64,000 nucleotides of DNA from Gemmata massiliana (GTDB lineage: Bacteria; Planctomycetota; Planctomycetia; Gemmatales; Gemmataceae): assembly GCF_901538265.1 (NCBI RefSeq), contig NZ_LR593886.1:5105738-5169737 (forward strand), in the 5' to 3' direction. The notes beneath the pieces are model-generated. The model saw nothing but the letters and a program-made list of their open reading frames with translations. It ran no database searches and had not been told where the DNA came from. Of the stretch, positions 16,703-26,195 are shown in pieces. A program made the position numbers and the translations under genes. Every line of letters begins with the position of its first letter. Position 1 is the first letter of the stretch.

Positions 16703-18088
16703 ATGTCGCACGACGAGCAACTGGTCGGCCGGTTCTACAACCATCTCACCCGTTGGTTCGTTCTCCGTCAGTCCGTTGCCGCCGTGACCGTTTGGGCCTT
16801 CCTGTGGGGCACCGCGATCCTCGTACTGAAGGCCACGCAGGGCACCTCGGTTCCCACACTCGCGTGGGGCGCGATCGGGCTTCCGCTCGCGCTCGGTTTT
16901 GCAGTGTGGTCGGCGCTCCGCAGCCTACCCGACCGGAACGTGGTCCGGGCGCTCTTGGACGGGCGCGGGGAGTGCGGCGGGCTACTCATGGCCGGCGCCG
17001 AATGCGACCTCGGACGGTGGCAGGCCAAGCCCGCGGCCGAAATGCCCACTCTCCGTTGGCGCGCCCAGCGCCCACTCGGATTCCTCACACTAGCGATCGT
17101 ATTCGTCGCACTTGGCTTCCTAATTCCCGCACGCAGCCTCGCGGTGAACGATACACCGCTCGATATTAACCGACCCGCGGACCGACTCGCGGATCAGGTT
17201 CGCGTACTGCAAGAAGAAAAGATCCTCGACCCCGACCGCGCGGAGAACTTGAAGCAGAAGATCGAAGAACTGCGCTCGCAGTCCACCGGCAAAGATCCCG
17301 CCAAGGCACTCGAAGCACTCGACCACCTGAACGACGTAGTACGTCAGGTCGCGCGACAGGCGGCCGAAAAGAACTCCCGTCAGGCGAATCAATTGGGTCG
17401 GCTCGATGCCGCGGCCGAAGCGCTCCAAAAAGCCGCAGCAGGCCTCGACCCGCAAGAGGCGGCCGAACTGATGAAAGAACTGGCCGCGCTCGCTCAGAAA
17501 GCCGCAACGGAAGGCGACGCTCTGGAGAGCGAACTCGGTGCGGAACTGGCGGAAGCACTCAAAGAAGGCAAACTGACGTCCGAACAACTGGCGAAACTCG
17601 CGGCCGCCGCCAAGAGCGGTAAAGGGTCGATCTCGAAGATGGGCAAGAAGCTGTACAACGCCAAACTCATCGACGCGGACCAGCTTAAAGCGTGCGAGGG
17701 GGGCCAGTGCGATTCAGATGCCCTGGCCAAATATCTCGTGAAAAACAAGAAGACCAGCCTGAAGGAAGGGCTTAAGGACCAGGAGGGTAACGGCGGACTC
17801 GGTGACGACGGCCCCGGAAATACGGCCCTCAACTTCGGCGACCGGGCGAACGAAGACGGGACGAAGTTCAAAGAAGAAGCGTTGCCGCCGTCCGAACTCT
17901 CGGCGCTGAAAGAGAGCCAACTCTCAGGCGTCAGTAAGCTGCCGCCAAAGCGAGACACCAACGCGGGCGCGCCGCAATCGGGCGGGTTGACCGGCGCTGC
18001 GGTTGGGGGAGGCTCGGCGAACGCAGCGCCCGTATTGCCGCAGCACCGCGGCGCGGTCGGTCGCTACTTCGATCGGCCCGTGAAGTGA
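16703..18088 (+). CDS. Membrane protein with coiled-coil region, unknown function
   Basis: I do not recognise a family in this 461-residue protein. It has two adjacent hydrophobic segments (about 25-70), a third at about 125-148, and then a long charged Ala/Glu/Lys-rich helical region (about 155-330) likely to form coiled coils. The C-terminal 120 residues are Gly/Asp-rich and low complexity. It is the first gene of an eight-gene operon and lies 78 bases before the MoxR gene, so it probably acts at the membrane with the MoxR/vWA proteins. Confidence 0.8.
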   Translation: MSHDEQLVGRFYNHLTRWFVLRQSVAAVTVWAFLWGTAILVLKATQGTSVPTLAWGAIGLPLALGFAVWSALRSLPDRNVVRALLDGRGECGGLLMAGAECDLGRWQAKPAAEMPTLRWRAQRPLGFLTLAIVFVALGFLIPARSLAVNDTPLDINRPADRLADQVRVLQEEKILDPDRAENLKQKIEELRSQSTGKDPAKALEALDHLNDVVRQVARQAAEKNSRQANQLGRLDAAAEALQKAAAGLDPQEAAELMKELAALAQKAATEGDALESELGAELAEALKEGKLTSEQLAKLAAAAKSGKGSISKMGKKLYNAKLIDADQLKACEGGQCDSDALAKYLVKNKKTSLKEGLKDQEGNGGLGDDGPGNTALNFGDRANEDGTKFKEEALPPSELSALKESQLSGVSKLPPKRDTNAGAPQSGGLTGAAVGGGSANAAPVLPQHRGAVGRYFDRPVK

Positions 18089-18166
18089 TCCCGGTTCGCA
18101 TTCGCGAAGCATTTTTCCGAGTTCGGTCGGCCCGGTTCGTCCGGTCCAGAATGGAATGAGGCCCGC

Positions 18167-19225
18167 ATGCCCGATACCGCGAAGCCCGCCGCGCTGCTGG
18201 AACCCGATGAACTGAAGCCGGCGACCGAACTCGCCGGCCAACTGTTGGAACAACTCGACACGATGCTCTTCGGGCGGCCCGACCTGCACCGCCTCGTGCT
18301 GATCGGCATCCTGAGTCGGGGGCACGTCCTGCTCGAAGGCGTTCCCGGTGTCGGGAAAACGGCCCTCGTCAAAGCACTCAGCCAGCTCCTCGGGCTGGAT
18401 TTCAAGCGCGTGCAGTTCACCCCAGACCTGATGCCCGGCGACATCCTCGGTTCGCACATTCTGCAAGAGGTGTCCGGGAGCGGGCGCGAGATGGTGTTCC
18501 GCGCTGGCCCGATCTTCACGCACCTGCTGCTCGCGGACGAAATCAACCGCGCTTCGCCGAAGACCCAGTCGGCCTTGCTTGAAGCGATGCAGGAGCGCTG
18601 CGTCACGCTGCTCGGCGCGACCCGACCGCTCCCCGACCCATTCTTCGTGCTCGCGACCCAGAACCCGATCGAACTCGAAGGCACGTACCCTCTGCCCGAA
18701 GCCCAACTGGACCGGTTCCTGTTCAAACTCGTCGTTGCCCCGGCGGACGCGGACACGTTGGACCGCATCATCAGTTCGCGGCGCCGCGGAGAGCCACCTC
18801 AACCGACATGGACGATGAGCGCCGAGCAACTGCGCGACGTCTTCGGAGTTATGGACCGGATCTTCTTACCGCGCCCGGTCGCGCGCTTCGTGTCGCGTCT
18901 CGTCGCGGCGACACACGGAAGCTCACCGGAAGCGACACCGCTGGTGAAAGCCTACGTGACTTTCGGCGCCTCCCCACGGGCCGCGATCGCGATTGCGGAG
19001 GCCGCGCGGGCCGCAGCGCTCCTTGCGGGCCGGCCGACGGTCGGGTTCGCCGACGTTCGCGCGGTGACGCCCGCGGTTCTGAACCACCGACTCATCCTCA
19101 ACTACAAGGCCCGGCTCGACGCAGTCGATGCGTTCGCGATCGTGCGCGAGTTGCTCGAAAAAACGGACGAGGCCGGTTTGAACCTCCCACGCGATCTGAC
19201 AGTTGCCGAGGTGAACCGTGCGTGA
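18167..19225 (+). CDS. MoxR-type AAA+ ATPase
   Basis: This 352-residue ATPase has Walker A GVPGVGKTALVKA (about 60), Walker B LLLADEINRASPKTQSALLEA (about 125), and a sensor region LATQNPIELEGTYPLPEAQLDRF. MoxR proteins act as chaperones that help assemble or activate complexes, often with vWA-domain partners. Here two vWA proteins and a DUF58 protein are in the same operon, which fits. The stop overlaps the next gene's start by 8 bases. It is only a distant relative of the MoxR ATPase at 41591. Confidence 0.95.
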   Translation: MPDTAKPAALLEPDELKPATELAGQLLEQLDTMLFGRPDLHRLVLIGILSRGHVLLEGVPGVGKTALVKALSQLLGLDFKRVQFTPDLMPGDILGSHILQEVSGSGREMVFRAGPIFTHLLLADEINRASPKTQSALLEAMQERCVTLLGATRPLPDPFFVLATQNPIELEGTYPLPEAQLDRFLFKLVVAPADADTLDRIISSRRRGEPPQPTWTMSAEQLRDVFGVMDRIFLPRPVARFVSRLVAATHGSSPEATPLVKAYVTFGASPRAAIAIAEAARAAALLAGRPTVGFADVRAVTPAVLNHRLILNYKARLDAVDAFAIVRELLEKTDEAGLNLPRDLTVAEVNRA

Positions 19226-21065
19226 AGCCCTGAACGAGCGGGGACGATCGGTCGCGCGATTGGTGGCCGCGTTCCTCGCGGTCTTCGTTGCTTCGTCGCT
19301 CGCCCACGCTGCCAAGTACGGCGACATTGAAGTCAGCATCAAGAGCGAGCCGCGCGGCACGGCGACCCACGGGTACGCCGAGGTCGAGTTCCTCGTCACC
19401 AACCGCTCGACGCAGGCGGCCCACGAGGTCCGCATCACCTACCCGAAGTCGAGTTACTCTTACGGTGGCGATCACCTCCGGGCCGTCTCCAAGAACGTAA
19501 CGGTTGGAGCGGGTGAGAGCGCCAAAGTGGTCCTCGCTTACCCCGAACGGATCGAACTTCGAGGGAACGGCGCGGGCGTCACCATCGACGGGCGCGAAGA
19601 AGAGTCAGCACTGCCAGTCGGAACCGGGAGCAGCTCGCGCGGCTACTACTCGTATGGCTCCTCGAGTCCCTCCCGCGGTCCCGGCACGCAAGTGCTCGTG
19701 CTGTACAGCAAGGGAGTTGATACCCGGTTCCCGGACTGGGTTACGCAATCCCAAGCCCAGTTCCAGTCCGCGGGAAAATACGTGTCGGCAGAGACCATTC
19801 GAGCGGACCAGCCGGTTGACCAGTGGAGCACGAACTGGCTCAGCTACACGCGGTACGACGGTGTCGTGGTCACCGCTACCGACCTCCGCAGCATGTCGAC
19901 CGAAGCCCGCAACGCGATCGGGCAGTATGTGGAGTGCGGCGGCTCACTCCTCGTGTTCGGGCGCGACCCGCAACTGCCCGGCCCGTGGAAGCTCAAAGCC
20001 GATACGAAGCACCCCGTTTCCGTGGCGAATCCCGGATTCGGTCAGTGCATCACCACGAACCAGACCGAACTCCCCCCGTTCCCAGCGCGGGTACTCACAC
20101 CCGTACTCGAATCCTGGTCCAGTACGGCCGCACCGTGGCAGCGCACACGAACACCTAACGACGCGAACCGCGCGTTCCCGGTCGTGGAGGACATCGGCGT
20201 CCCGGTAAAGGGATTGCTGGCGCTGATGTTCGTGTTCGTGATCGCTATCGGGCCGATCAACCTCATCGTCTTGGCCCGCAAGAAGCGAAAGCTCTGGCTG
20301 TTCTGGACCGTACCGCTGATGTCGTTCGTCACGTGCCTCACCGTGCTCATGTACATGGCCGTGACGGAAGGGTGGCAAGGTCGCAGCCGAATCGAAGGGG
20401 TGACAATACTCGACGAGAACAGCCGCCGCGCTTCGTCGCTGGGCTGGACCGGGTTTTATACACCACTGCTCCCAGGAAGCGGGCTGCGGTTCAGCCCGGA
20501 AACCGAGGTGTGCTACCAGAACGGCGAAGACCCGTACTCGTCGTCGTACAGCCGGCGCGGGTCTTCCAATTCCGCACTCAGCATCGACTGGACGAGCGAG
20601 CAACACTTCACGTCCGGCTGGCTGACGCCGCGCGTCCCGGCTCACTTCGCACTCCGCAAGAGTGAACTGCGGCGCGAACGCATGACGGTCTCGAAGGGCG
20701 CTGACGGTTCCCCCGAAGCCGTCAACGGGTTGGGCGCCGATCTGAGCCAGTTCTGGTACCGGGACGAGAACGGCAAAGTGTTCTTCGCCGAGGGGATTCC
20801 GGGTGGCGGGCGCGCCGCGTTGAAGCCGGCGGCAATCGTGGCGCCCGCGATAAGCGGAACGACGCTCCGCAGCTTCTACACCGGCGAATGGGCCACACTG
20901 CCGGAACGATTGAAGACCAACGGGCCGTCACTGCTCGCTCCGCGCACGTACCTCGGGGTAATGGACGCGACACCGTTCCTGGACGACGGCCTGCCAGGTG
21001 CGTCCGTTCGCAAGACGCGGACCGTGGTGTACGGCATTTTGAAGGAGGGCGGCGATGGAAATTGA
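19218..21065 (+). CDS. Large membrane protein of the MoxR/ABC operon
   Basis: This 615-residue protein has a signal peptide ending near residue 31 (SSLAHAAK), an extracytoplasmic region, a Rossmann-like middle segment beginning GTQVLVLYSKG that resembles the amidotransferase-like domains often found beside vWA proteins, and two membrane spans near 335-385 (GLLALMFVFVIAIGPINLIV and a second one). A soluble C-terminal half follows. I assign no function. It overlaps the MoxR gene by 8 bases and the ABC ATPase gene by 11, so it is part of the same unit. Confidence 0.8.
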   Translation: MREALNERGRSVARLVAAFLAVFVASSLAHAAKYGDIEVSIKSEPRGTATHGYAEVEFLVTNRSTQAAHEVRITYPKSSYSYGGDHLRAVSKNVTVGAGESAKVVLAYPERIELRGNGAGVTIDGREEESALPVGTGSSSRGYYSYGSSSPSRGPGTQVLVLYSKGVDTRFPDWVTQSQAQFQSAGKYVSAETIRADQPVDQWSTNWLSYTRYDGVVVTATDLRSMSTEARNAIGQYVECGGSLLVFGRDPQLPGPWKLKADTKHPVSVANPGFGQCITTNQTELPPFPARVLTPVLESWSSTAAPWQRTRTPNDANRAFPVVEDIGVPVKGLLALMFVFVIAIGPINLIVLARKKRKLWLFWTVPLMSFVTCLTVLMYMAVTEGWQGRSRIEGVTILDENSRRASSLGWTGFYTPLLPGSGLRFSPETEVCYQNGEDPYSSSYSRRGSSNSALSIDWTSEQHFTSGWLTPRVPAHFALRKSELRRERMTVSKGADGSPEAVNGLGADLSQFWYRDENGKVFFAEGIPGGGRAALKPAAIVAPAISGTTLRSFYTGEWATLPERLKTNGPSLLAPRTYLGVMDATPFLDDGLPGASVRKTRTVVYGILKEGGDGN

Positions 21066-21993
21066 GATCCAGAACCTGCGCAAGCAGTACGGCAATACGC
21101 ACGCCGTGAACGGTATCTCGTTCAGCTTCTCCTCCGGCCAGGTTTTCGGGTTCATCGGTCCCAACGGGGCCGGGAAATCGACCACGATGCGCGTGCTGGC
21201 CACGCTGGAAGAACCCACGTCCGGGAACGCCACCATCGACGGCGTCTCCGTGGTCGAGGAACCGGAGAAGGCCCACAAGTACATCGGGTATGTGCCCGAC
21301 AACCTGCCGTCGCACCGCGACATAACGGTTCACGAGTACCTGGACTTCTTCGCCCGCGCGTACAACATTCGCGGCGAGAAGCGTCGGAAGACCGTGGAAG
21401 GCGTTGAGGAGTTCACCAACCTACTCGGCATCCGCGACAAGACGCTCAACGCGCTCTCCAAGGGCATGAAGAACCGCGTGAGCATCGCCCGGGCACTCGT
21501 TCACGATCCGCCCGTGCTGCTCATGGACGAACCGGCGGCCGGACTCGATCCTCGCGCGCGCATTGAACTGCGCGAGTTGCTCAAGGTGCTCGCGAGCCAG
21601 GGCAAGGCGATCCTCATCAGTTCGCACATTCTCTCGGAACTGGCGGAGATCTGCACCGGTGCGGTCATCATCGAGCGCGGCAAAATCCTCCGCGCCGGGA
21701 CGCTGCAAGAGATCCTCACGCGGAACAGCAAGGGTAAGTCGCACCGCACGGTCGTGATCCGCCCGCTGAACCGCGCCGACGAATTGCTCAAGGCCGTGCT
21801 GGAACTGCCGGGGGTCGAGGACGCTCGGCCGATTGAAGGAGCCGTGGAAGTGGATCACTCCGGGGACGACGAAGGGTGCTGCGACTTGTTGGAGAACGTC
21901 ATCCGCGCCGGGTTCCGGCTCCTCGAATTCCGGCCCCGGCGGGCCGACCTGGAGCAGATCTTCCTGGACGTCACGCGGGGGGACGTTCAATGA
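21055..21993 (+). CDS. ABC transporter ATP-binding protein
   Basis: This 312-residue ATPase has Walker A GPNGAGKST (about 39-47), the signature LSKGMKNRVSIARAL, Walker B VLLMDEPAAGLD and the H-loop SSHILSEL, followed by a C-terminal extension of about 90 residues, as in ABC-2 exporters of the NatA/GldA kind. Its partner permease starts inside its stop codon. Being embedded in a MoxR/vWA operon, it likely powers export or envelope remodelling for that system; the substrate is unknown. Confidence 0.95.
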   Translation: MEIEIQNLRKQYGNTHAVNGISFSFSSGQVFGFIGPNGAGKSTTMRVLATLEEPTSGNATIDGVSVVEEPEKAHKYIGYVPDNLPSHRDITVHEYLDFFARAYNIRGEKRRKTVEGVEEFTNLLGIRDKTLNALSKGMKNRVSIARALVHDPPVLLMDEPAAGLDPRARIELRELLKVLASQGKAILISSHILSELAEICTGAVIIERGKILRAGTLQEILTRNSKGKSHRTVVIRPLNRADELLKAVLELPGVEDARPIEGAVEVDHSGDDEGCCDLLENVIRAGFRLLEFRPRRADLEQIFLDVTRGDVQ

Positions 21994-23519
21994 CCGAGTT
22001 CCTCACGCGGGTCGGCGACCGGATCAACCCGATTGTGGTGAAGGAGACGCGCCAGGCCGTCAACAGTCGGCTCGTCGCCGGGTTCCTGCTGCTGTTCCTC
22101 ACGGTGCAGTTGGTGGTCATGCTCCTGATGATTACCGGCCGTGAGATAGCGGACTCAGACAACATCAACCTCCGGATCGGGCGCGACATGTTCACGTTCG
22201 TGCAGGGCATCCTGCTCGGCGCGTGCATGATCCTGATCCCGACAATGACGGGCGCGCGGCTCGCCGCGGAGCGCTCCGACATCAACGTGGACCTGCTGTT
22301 CATCTCGTCGCTGACGCCGCGCGCGGTGCTCGCGGGGAAGTTGTTCGCGGCGGGTGCCCTGGCGCTGCTCATCTTCAGTGCCTGCGCGCCGTTCATGACG
22401 TTCGCCTACGTGATGCGTGGGCTGGACGTACCGACCATCTTCGTGATTCTCACAGCGGACTACCTCACCGTTCTCCTCGGGACGACGTTCACTCTCTTTT
22501 TGGCCTCTGTGCCTGCGAACCGCGGCCTGCGCATCTTGCTCGGATTGGGCGGCTTCATCCCGATGGTGTACCTCGGTGCGGGCCTCCTGGTGCTCACCGG
22601 CGGCTTCCTCCAGGGGCGCTCGTTCCTCGACATGAGTTCGCGTGACTTCTGGGCCGGGTGCGCCGGGGTGGTGCTCCTGGTGTTCGGGACCATCGGGCTC
22701 CTGTTCGTCTGGTCCGTGGCGCTAATTAGTCCGCCGGCCGCGAACCGGGCGTTCACCGTGCGCATTTACACGCTCGGGTTGTGGATCGCCGAGGGCATCG
22801 GGTTCGCGATCTGGAGCCTGTACATCAGCCGGCCCGAACCGATGGCGATTTGGGGAGTAATGGGCTGCGTGTTCTTTTCGCTCCAAATCGTGATCGCGAG
22901 CTGCGAGCGCGACGAATGGGGCGCCCGCGTTGCGCGTCGCATCCCGCGCCGGCTCGTCCTCCGGGTACCGGCGTTCTTCCTCTACAGCGGGGCGGCGGGC
23001 GGGATCGCGTTCGGGGTCATCGGGGCCGGGCTGACCGCGCTCATCCACGCCGGCTGGTACCTTGTTGTGCCCCCACCCTACGCGGGGATGGGAGCGCCCT
23101 CGCGCGAAACGGAACCGCTGCTGGTCGCGGTGCTGATCGCCGCTTATGCGTACTGCTACTCCCTTACGGCGGTTGTGATCCGGCGCGCGGTGTCCGGCTC
23201 CGGGTTCCGCTCGGGCTACACGTGGATCATTACTGCGCTTCTATTCGGGATCGGCTGTACGCTGCCGTACATCGCCCGTTTCGCCTTTTTTGAGCGCACC
23301 TACTACTACACGGACGACTACATCGCGCTCTACCTCACTAATCCCGTGGTCATGATCGGCGACGCCGTCTCGTCCTCGTCTTCGGGCGGGCACGTCGCGC
23401 TCACGGGGTTCTTTTTGGTGGCGTGGGCCGGCATCGTGACACTGGCGAACGTCACGTGGCTCGCGAAGCAGGTCATGAACTTCCGCCCGCCCGAAGCGGA
23501 ATACGAGGCGGACGAATGA
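21990..23519 (+). CDS. ABC-2 type transporter permease
   Basis: This 509-residue integral membrane protein has roughly ten hydrophobic segments and the ABC-2 feature of a conserved N-terminus (NPIVVKETRQAVNSR) before the first span, then GARLAAERSDINVDLLFISSLTPRAV. The ATG at 21990 overlaps the ATPase stop codon (ATGA arrangement), so the two are translationally coupled. It should form the channel partner of the ATPase at 21055. Confidence 0.9.
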   Translation: MTEFLTRVGDRINPIVVKETRQAVNSRLVAGFLLLFLTVQLVVMLLMITGREIADSDNINLRIGRDMFTFVQGILLGACMILIPTMTGARLAAERSDINVDLLFISSLTPRAVLAGKLFAAGALALLIFSACAPFMTFAYVMRGLDVPTIFVILTADYLTVLLGTTFTLFLASVPANRGLRILLGLGGFIPMVYLGAGLLVLTGGFLQGRSFLDMSSRDFWAGCAGVVLLVFGTIGLLFVWSVALISPPAANRAFTVRIYTLGLWIAEGIGFAIWSLYISRPEPMAIWGVMGCVFFSLQIVIASCERDEWGARVARRIPRRLVLRVPAFFLYSGAAGGIAFGVIGAGLTALIHAGWYLVVPPPYAGMGAPSRETEPLLVAVLIAAYAYCYSLTAVVIRRAVSGSGFRSGYTWIITALLFGIGCTLPYIARFAFFERTYYYTDDYIALYLTNPVVMIGDAVSSSSSGGHVALTGFFLVAWAGIVTLANVTWLAKQVMNFRPPEAEYEADE

Positions 23520-24382
23520 GTGCGTCCGCGTTCCTCCAGGAAGGTGCGGCAGCGGCCCAGCGGTTCACGCTGACCACCCCGCGCCACGGACCGGCGAACC
23601 GTACCGGCTCCGCGCTGGGCGCGCGGGCCGGTTCCTCGCTGGAGTTCCGCGACTACCGCGGGTACGAACCCGGCGACGACCTGCGGCACGTGGACTGGTC
23701 CGCGTTCGCCCGCAGCGACCAACTGAGCGTGAAACTGTTCCGCGAAGAAGTCGCGCCACACCTGGACCTGCTCATTGATGGATCGAAATCAATGGCGCTG
23801 GCGGGTTCGGCGAAATTACAAGGCACGCTAGCCCTCGCCGGTTTTTTCGCGGCGGCTGCGGCGAACGCGGGGTACTCGCATTCTGGGTGGCAACTCGGTG
23901 CCGAAGCTGCACCACTCGGGGACTATCGGCACCGCCCGGCCGAATGGGACGCGATCCGCTTCGAGCACCGCGACAGCCCCGTGCGGGCGCTTGCCGACGT
24001 TGCAGCGCGCTGGCGCCCACGCAGTGCGCGAGTTCTGCTCAGCGATCTGTTATGGAACGCGGACCCTGGGCAAGCCGCGCGCATGTTGGCCGATCGCGCT
24101 TCGACCGCGGTCGTGGTTCAGGTGCTCGCGCACGCGGACGTGAACCCTCCGGTCAGTGGGCACCTGCGCCTGCTCGACAGTGAATCAGATGAGGTGCGCG
24201 AGGTGCGCATCGACGCCGCGGCCGCAGCGCGGTACCGCGAGAACCTGGCCCGGCTCCAGGGCCACTGGCACGACGCCTGTCGCGCGGTCGGCGCCGTATT
24301 CACCACGGTCGTGGCCGAAGACGTTCTCCGCGACTGGCGCCTGGACCCGCTCGTTGCCGCGGGCGTGTTAGAAGTTGGGTGA
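23516..24382 (+). CDS. DUF58 domain protein
   Basis: This 288-residue protein carries the DUF58 signature, including EFRDYRGYEPGDDLRHVDW and WSAFARSDQLSVKLFREE (about 45-80), followed by a vWA-like segment LDLLIDGSKSM in which the metal-site motif DGSKS is present. DUF58 proteins are regular partners of MoxR ATPases and vWA proteins, as in the Bacteroides aerotolerance (Bat) operons. The ATG at 23516 overlaps the permease stop by 4 bases. Confidence 0.93.
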   Translation: MSASAFLQEGAAAAQRFTLTTPRHGPANRTGSALGARAGSSLEFRDYRGYEPGDDLRHVDWSAFARSDQLSVKLFREEVAPHLDLLIDGSKSMALAGSAKLQGTLALAGFFAAAAANAGYSHSGWQLGAEAAPLGDYRHRPAEWDAIRFEHRDSPVRALADVAARWRPRSARVLLSDLLWNADPGQAARMLADRASTAVVVQVLAHADVNPPVSGHLRLLDSESDEVREVRIDAAAAARYRENLARLQGHWHDACRAVGAVFTTVVAEDVLRDWRLDPLVAAGVLEVG

Positions 24383-24428
24383 TGTGCCCCGAAACGAGCT
24401 TCGTGCTCCGGGTCTTACGAGCCGCTCC

Positions 24429-26195
24429 ATGCTCCCGGTGTTCTCGACCCCACTGGCACTCCTCGGACTGACAGCGCTCCCGGCGCTGGCGGCGATCTAT
24501 TACCTGCACGCTCGCTCGCGCCTCCACCCCGTTTCGAGCCTGCTCCTGTGGTCGGACGCGCGGGTCGCCCCCGACGGCGGGCGCCAGATCGATCGCCCGC
24601 GCTTGCCGCTCGTGTTCTGGCTCGAACTTCTCGTGCTCGCGCTCCTCGCACTCGCGGCAGCCGGGGTTCATGTGCCCGCGCCCACGGGTGCCGGTCCTCT
24701 CATCGTTGTGCTGGACGATTCGTTCTCGATGCGAGCCGGGGCACCCGATTCACCGCGAAAACGTGCGGCCGAAGCTCTACTCGATGATCTCCGTCGCGTG
24801 CCACGAAGTTCAGTGCGATTCGTCCTCGCGGGCGATCGCCCGCAAATCCTGGGGGAAGCAGTTTCGCACACGAGCGAGATCGAACAACTCCTGGAAGGTT
24901 GGACGTGTCAGGCACCCACCGCTCGGCTCGATTCAGCGGTGGCCCTCGCACTTGAACTCGGCGGCGAATCAGCACGCCTGCTGGTACTCACGGACCACGC
25001 CCCCGACGCGCCGCCCAAAGAGGGGCGCGTGCGCTGGTGGGCGCTGGGTTCGGTCACACCCAACTGGGCGTTCGTGAACGCGAGTCGCACTGCCGGACCG
25101 CGCGGCGACCGCCTGTTAATCGAAGTCGCGAACCTCGCCACAGACGCCCGTTCAACAACACTCCGGCTCGAAGAGGTACAACCAGCGCGCGAACTTCGCC
25201 GATCAGAACTGCGCGCGGCTGCCGGTGAAACCCAGCGCTTGGTACTGGAACTTCCCGAAGGCGCGGGAACCGTGCGCGCTGTTGTGGACGACAACGAACT
25301 GGAAATCGACAACTCCGTGTCGCTCCTTCCCACAACGCGCAGGTCGGTGACATACGGTGTGCAACTCGCCGACAAGGAACTGCAATCCGCGTTCGAGCGC
25401 GCATTAAAGGCGACCGGTACCGCAACCACCGCTAAAGAGAACGCGCACCTCGTTTTCGTTGATGGCACCGCCGCAGCGCCGGACGTGCCAGATTCATGGA
25501 CCGTTCGCGTGATCCGAGAAACCGAGGCCGAGGCGTTTACCGGACCGTTCGTGCTCGATCGGTCTCACCCGTTAACGGACGGGCTGTCTTTAACGGGCGT
25601 CGTTTGGGGTGGAGGAAAAGGCCCGCTGCCCGGTTCGCCGGTGGTCATGGCGGGGAACGTTCCGCTACTCACGGACACCGAATCCGCGAGCGGGCGACAC
25701 GAAATCCAGTTGCGCGTGCGGACCGACCTCTCGACACTGACGCAATCACCCGCGTGGCCCGCGCTCGTCTGGAACCTGGTTCACTGGCGGTCGACGTTCC
25801 AACCCGGACTCCAGCGCGCGAACGTGCGCGTCGGTGAAGAAGCTGCCTGGGTACTCACATCGTCTCCCGGTTCGGTCGACGTGACGCGGCCCGGGGGCGA
25901 GCGATCCACCGTACCGGTGTACGCCCGGCGCGCGACAATTCGTGCGGACCGACCCGGGATCTATTCGTTGCAAGCCGGTGCCGAGAGCGTCTCGTTCGCG
26001 GCGAACACACTGAACCGTGACGAATCGAACTTGACCCAATGTGTGACCGGGCGCTGGGGCGACGAACTCAACGAAACAACGCTCCGTAACGACTACCGCG
26101 ACGTAACGGCGTGGTTCGTGCTGGTGGCCCTGGCAATCGCCACGCTGCACGTGAGGCTGTTGGCTCGCAAGCCTGCCACGGGAGCGAATCCGTGA
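24429..26195 (+). CDS. BatA-like membrane protein with vWA domain
   Basis: This 588-residue protein starts with the BatA/aerotolerance N-terminal region: two hydrophobic helices (about 5-25 and 58-78) around LHARSRLHPVSSLLLWSD. A vWA domain follows with the metal-site motif DDSFS (about 96-100), then a domain with an Ig-like or amidotransferase-like pattern, and a final membrane span near 550-570. I start at the ATG at 24429 because the first helix begins there. It lies 46 bases after the DUF58 gene and overlaps the next gene by 4 bases. Confidence 0.88.
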   Translation: MLPVFSTPLALLGLTALPALAAIYYLHARSRLHPVSSLLLWSDARVAPDGGRQIDRPRLPLVFWLELLVLALLALAAAGVHVPAPTGAGPLIVVLDDSFSMRAGAPDSPRKRAAEALLDDLRRVPRSSVRFVLAGDRPQILGEAVSHTSEIEQLLEGWTCQAPTARLDSAVALALELGGESARLLVLTDHAPDAPPKEGRVRWWALGSVTPNWAFVNASRTAGPRGDRLLIEVANLATDARSTTLRLEEVQPARELRRSELRAAAGETQRLVLELPEGAGTVRAVVDDNELEIDNSVSLLPTTRRSVTYGVQLADKELQSAFERALKATGTATTAKENAHLVFVDGTAAAPDVPDSWTVRVIRETEAEAFTGPFVLDRSHPLTDGLSLTGVVWGGGKGPLPGSPVVMAGNVPLLTDTESASGRHEIQLRVRTDLSTLTQSPAWPALVWNLVHWRSTFQPGLQRANVRVGEEAAWVLTSSPGSVDVTRPGGERSTVPVYARRATIRADRPGIYSLQAGAESVSFAANTLNRDESNLTQCVTGRWGDELNETTLRNDYRDVTAWFVLVALAIATLHVRLLARKPATGANP